DNA of 12,663 bases from an uncultured Bacillota bacterium (GTDB lineage Bacteria > Bacillota > Clostridia > Peptostreptococcales > Anaerovoracaceae), in NCBI GenBank assembly GCA_946631075.1, contig CAMOZS010000032.1:1-12663 (forward strand). Direction: 5' to 3'. The position numbers and the translations under genes are program-made. This document shows positions 12,496 to 12,663 of the stretch, piece after piece (the first letter of the stretch is position 1; each line of letters opens with the position of its first letter). The notes below the pieces were generated by a model that searched no databases, was not told the origin of the DNA, and saw only the letters and a list, made by a program, of their open reading frames with translations.

Positions 12496-12663
12496 TTACA
12501 TAGATCCGAACAGGTGGATGAGGATGCATGCCGCGATGATCAGGATCATGCAGACAATACCGATGACGGTCATCCGCTGTTTGAATACGACCATGGAAAT
12601 GATACTTGAAAGAACGATCCCCACCCCGCAGAAGACCGCGTAGGCGATACTGATGTTGATCGT
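12496..12663 (-). CDS. SMR-family efflux transporter subunit, C-terminal fragment
   Basis: Reading the minus strand from the window edge gives 55 residues starting TINISIAYAVFCGVGIVL and ending IHLFGSM before TAA (12498-12496). This is helix 3 and helix 4 of an SMR protein: SIAYAVFCGVGI aligns with GIAYAVWSGVGI of the next gene, but with Phe where EmrE has Trp63. There is no long tail, unlike its partner. The stop lies 16 bases before the partner's GTG start. The start and promoter are beyond the window. Confidence 0.85.
   Translation of the reverse strand, partial: TINISIAYAVFCGVGIVLSSIISMVVFKQRMTVIGIVCMILIIAACILIHLFGSM

Overview
The window looks like a chromosomal stretch from a Bacillota bacterium, probably class Clostridia. 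The reasons are strong AGGAGG-type ribosome sites, TTG and GTG starts, sigma-A-like promoters, an ABC-type thiamine precursor importer behind a TPP riboswitch, a CGGC-domain protein, and a lysine-rich L,D-transpeptidase with cell-wall-binding-like repeats. Coding DNA is fairly GC-rich; the one long non-coding stretch (8088-8534) is much more AT-rich. Species cannot be named from this sequence alone. Every gene except the first, truncated one lies on the minus strand, so the order below is given right to left (the direction of transcription).

Right end (12663-8535): the tail of one SMR efflux subunit and a complete second SMR subunit form a probable heterodimeric multidrug or cation exporter. 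Next comes a MerR regulator with a probable GyrI-like ligand domain. It is followed by a 677-residue cytoplasmic protein joining a ParB-like N-terminal segment to a BMP/PnrA-type ligand-binding domain, and by a small calcineurin-like phosphoesterase whose start overlaps the previous stop (ATGA). MerR, BMP fusion and phosphoesterase form a tight cluster and are the best candidate here for an undescribed functional unit.

Intergenic 8088-8534: no convincing gene. It holds a strong hairpin terminator for the operon above, an imperfect 18-bp inverted repeat (16/18) bounding about 170 bp like a MITE or IS remnant, further inverted repeats able to form competing structures, and upstream elements of the next promoter.

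Middle (8110-6443): a near-consensus promoter drives a small Xre-type HTH protein and a secreted L,D-transpeptidase with an extreme lysine tract (45 Lys in 60 residues), 9 bp apart. Then (6425-3324) comes a second cluster: CGGC-domain protein, single-pass membrane protein of unknown function, DNA polymerase IV (dinB), and a nitroreductase.

Left (3312-235): a promoter, TPP riboswitch and intrinsic terminator precede a four-gene thiamine or thiamine-precursor uptake operon: MTH1187/YkoF-type thiamine-binding protein, ThiX-like permease, ThiY-like lipoprotein and ThiZ-like ATPase. It converges, 3 bp apart, on the 3' end of a DHA2-type MFS exporter gene that enters from the left edge on the plus strand.
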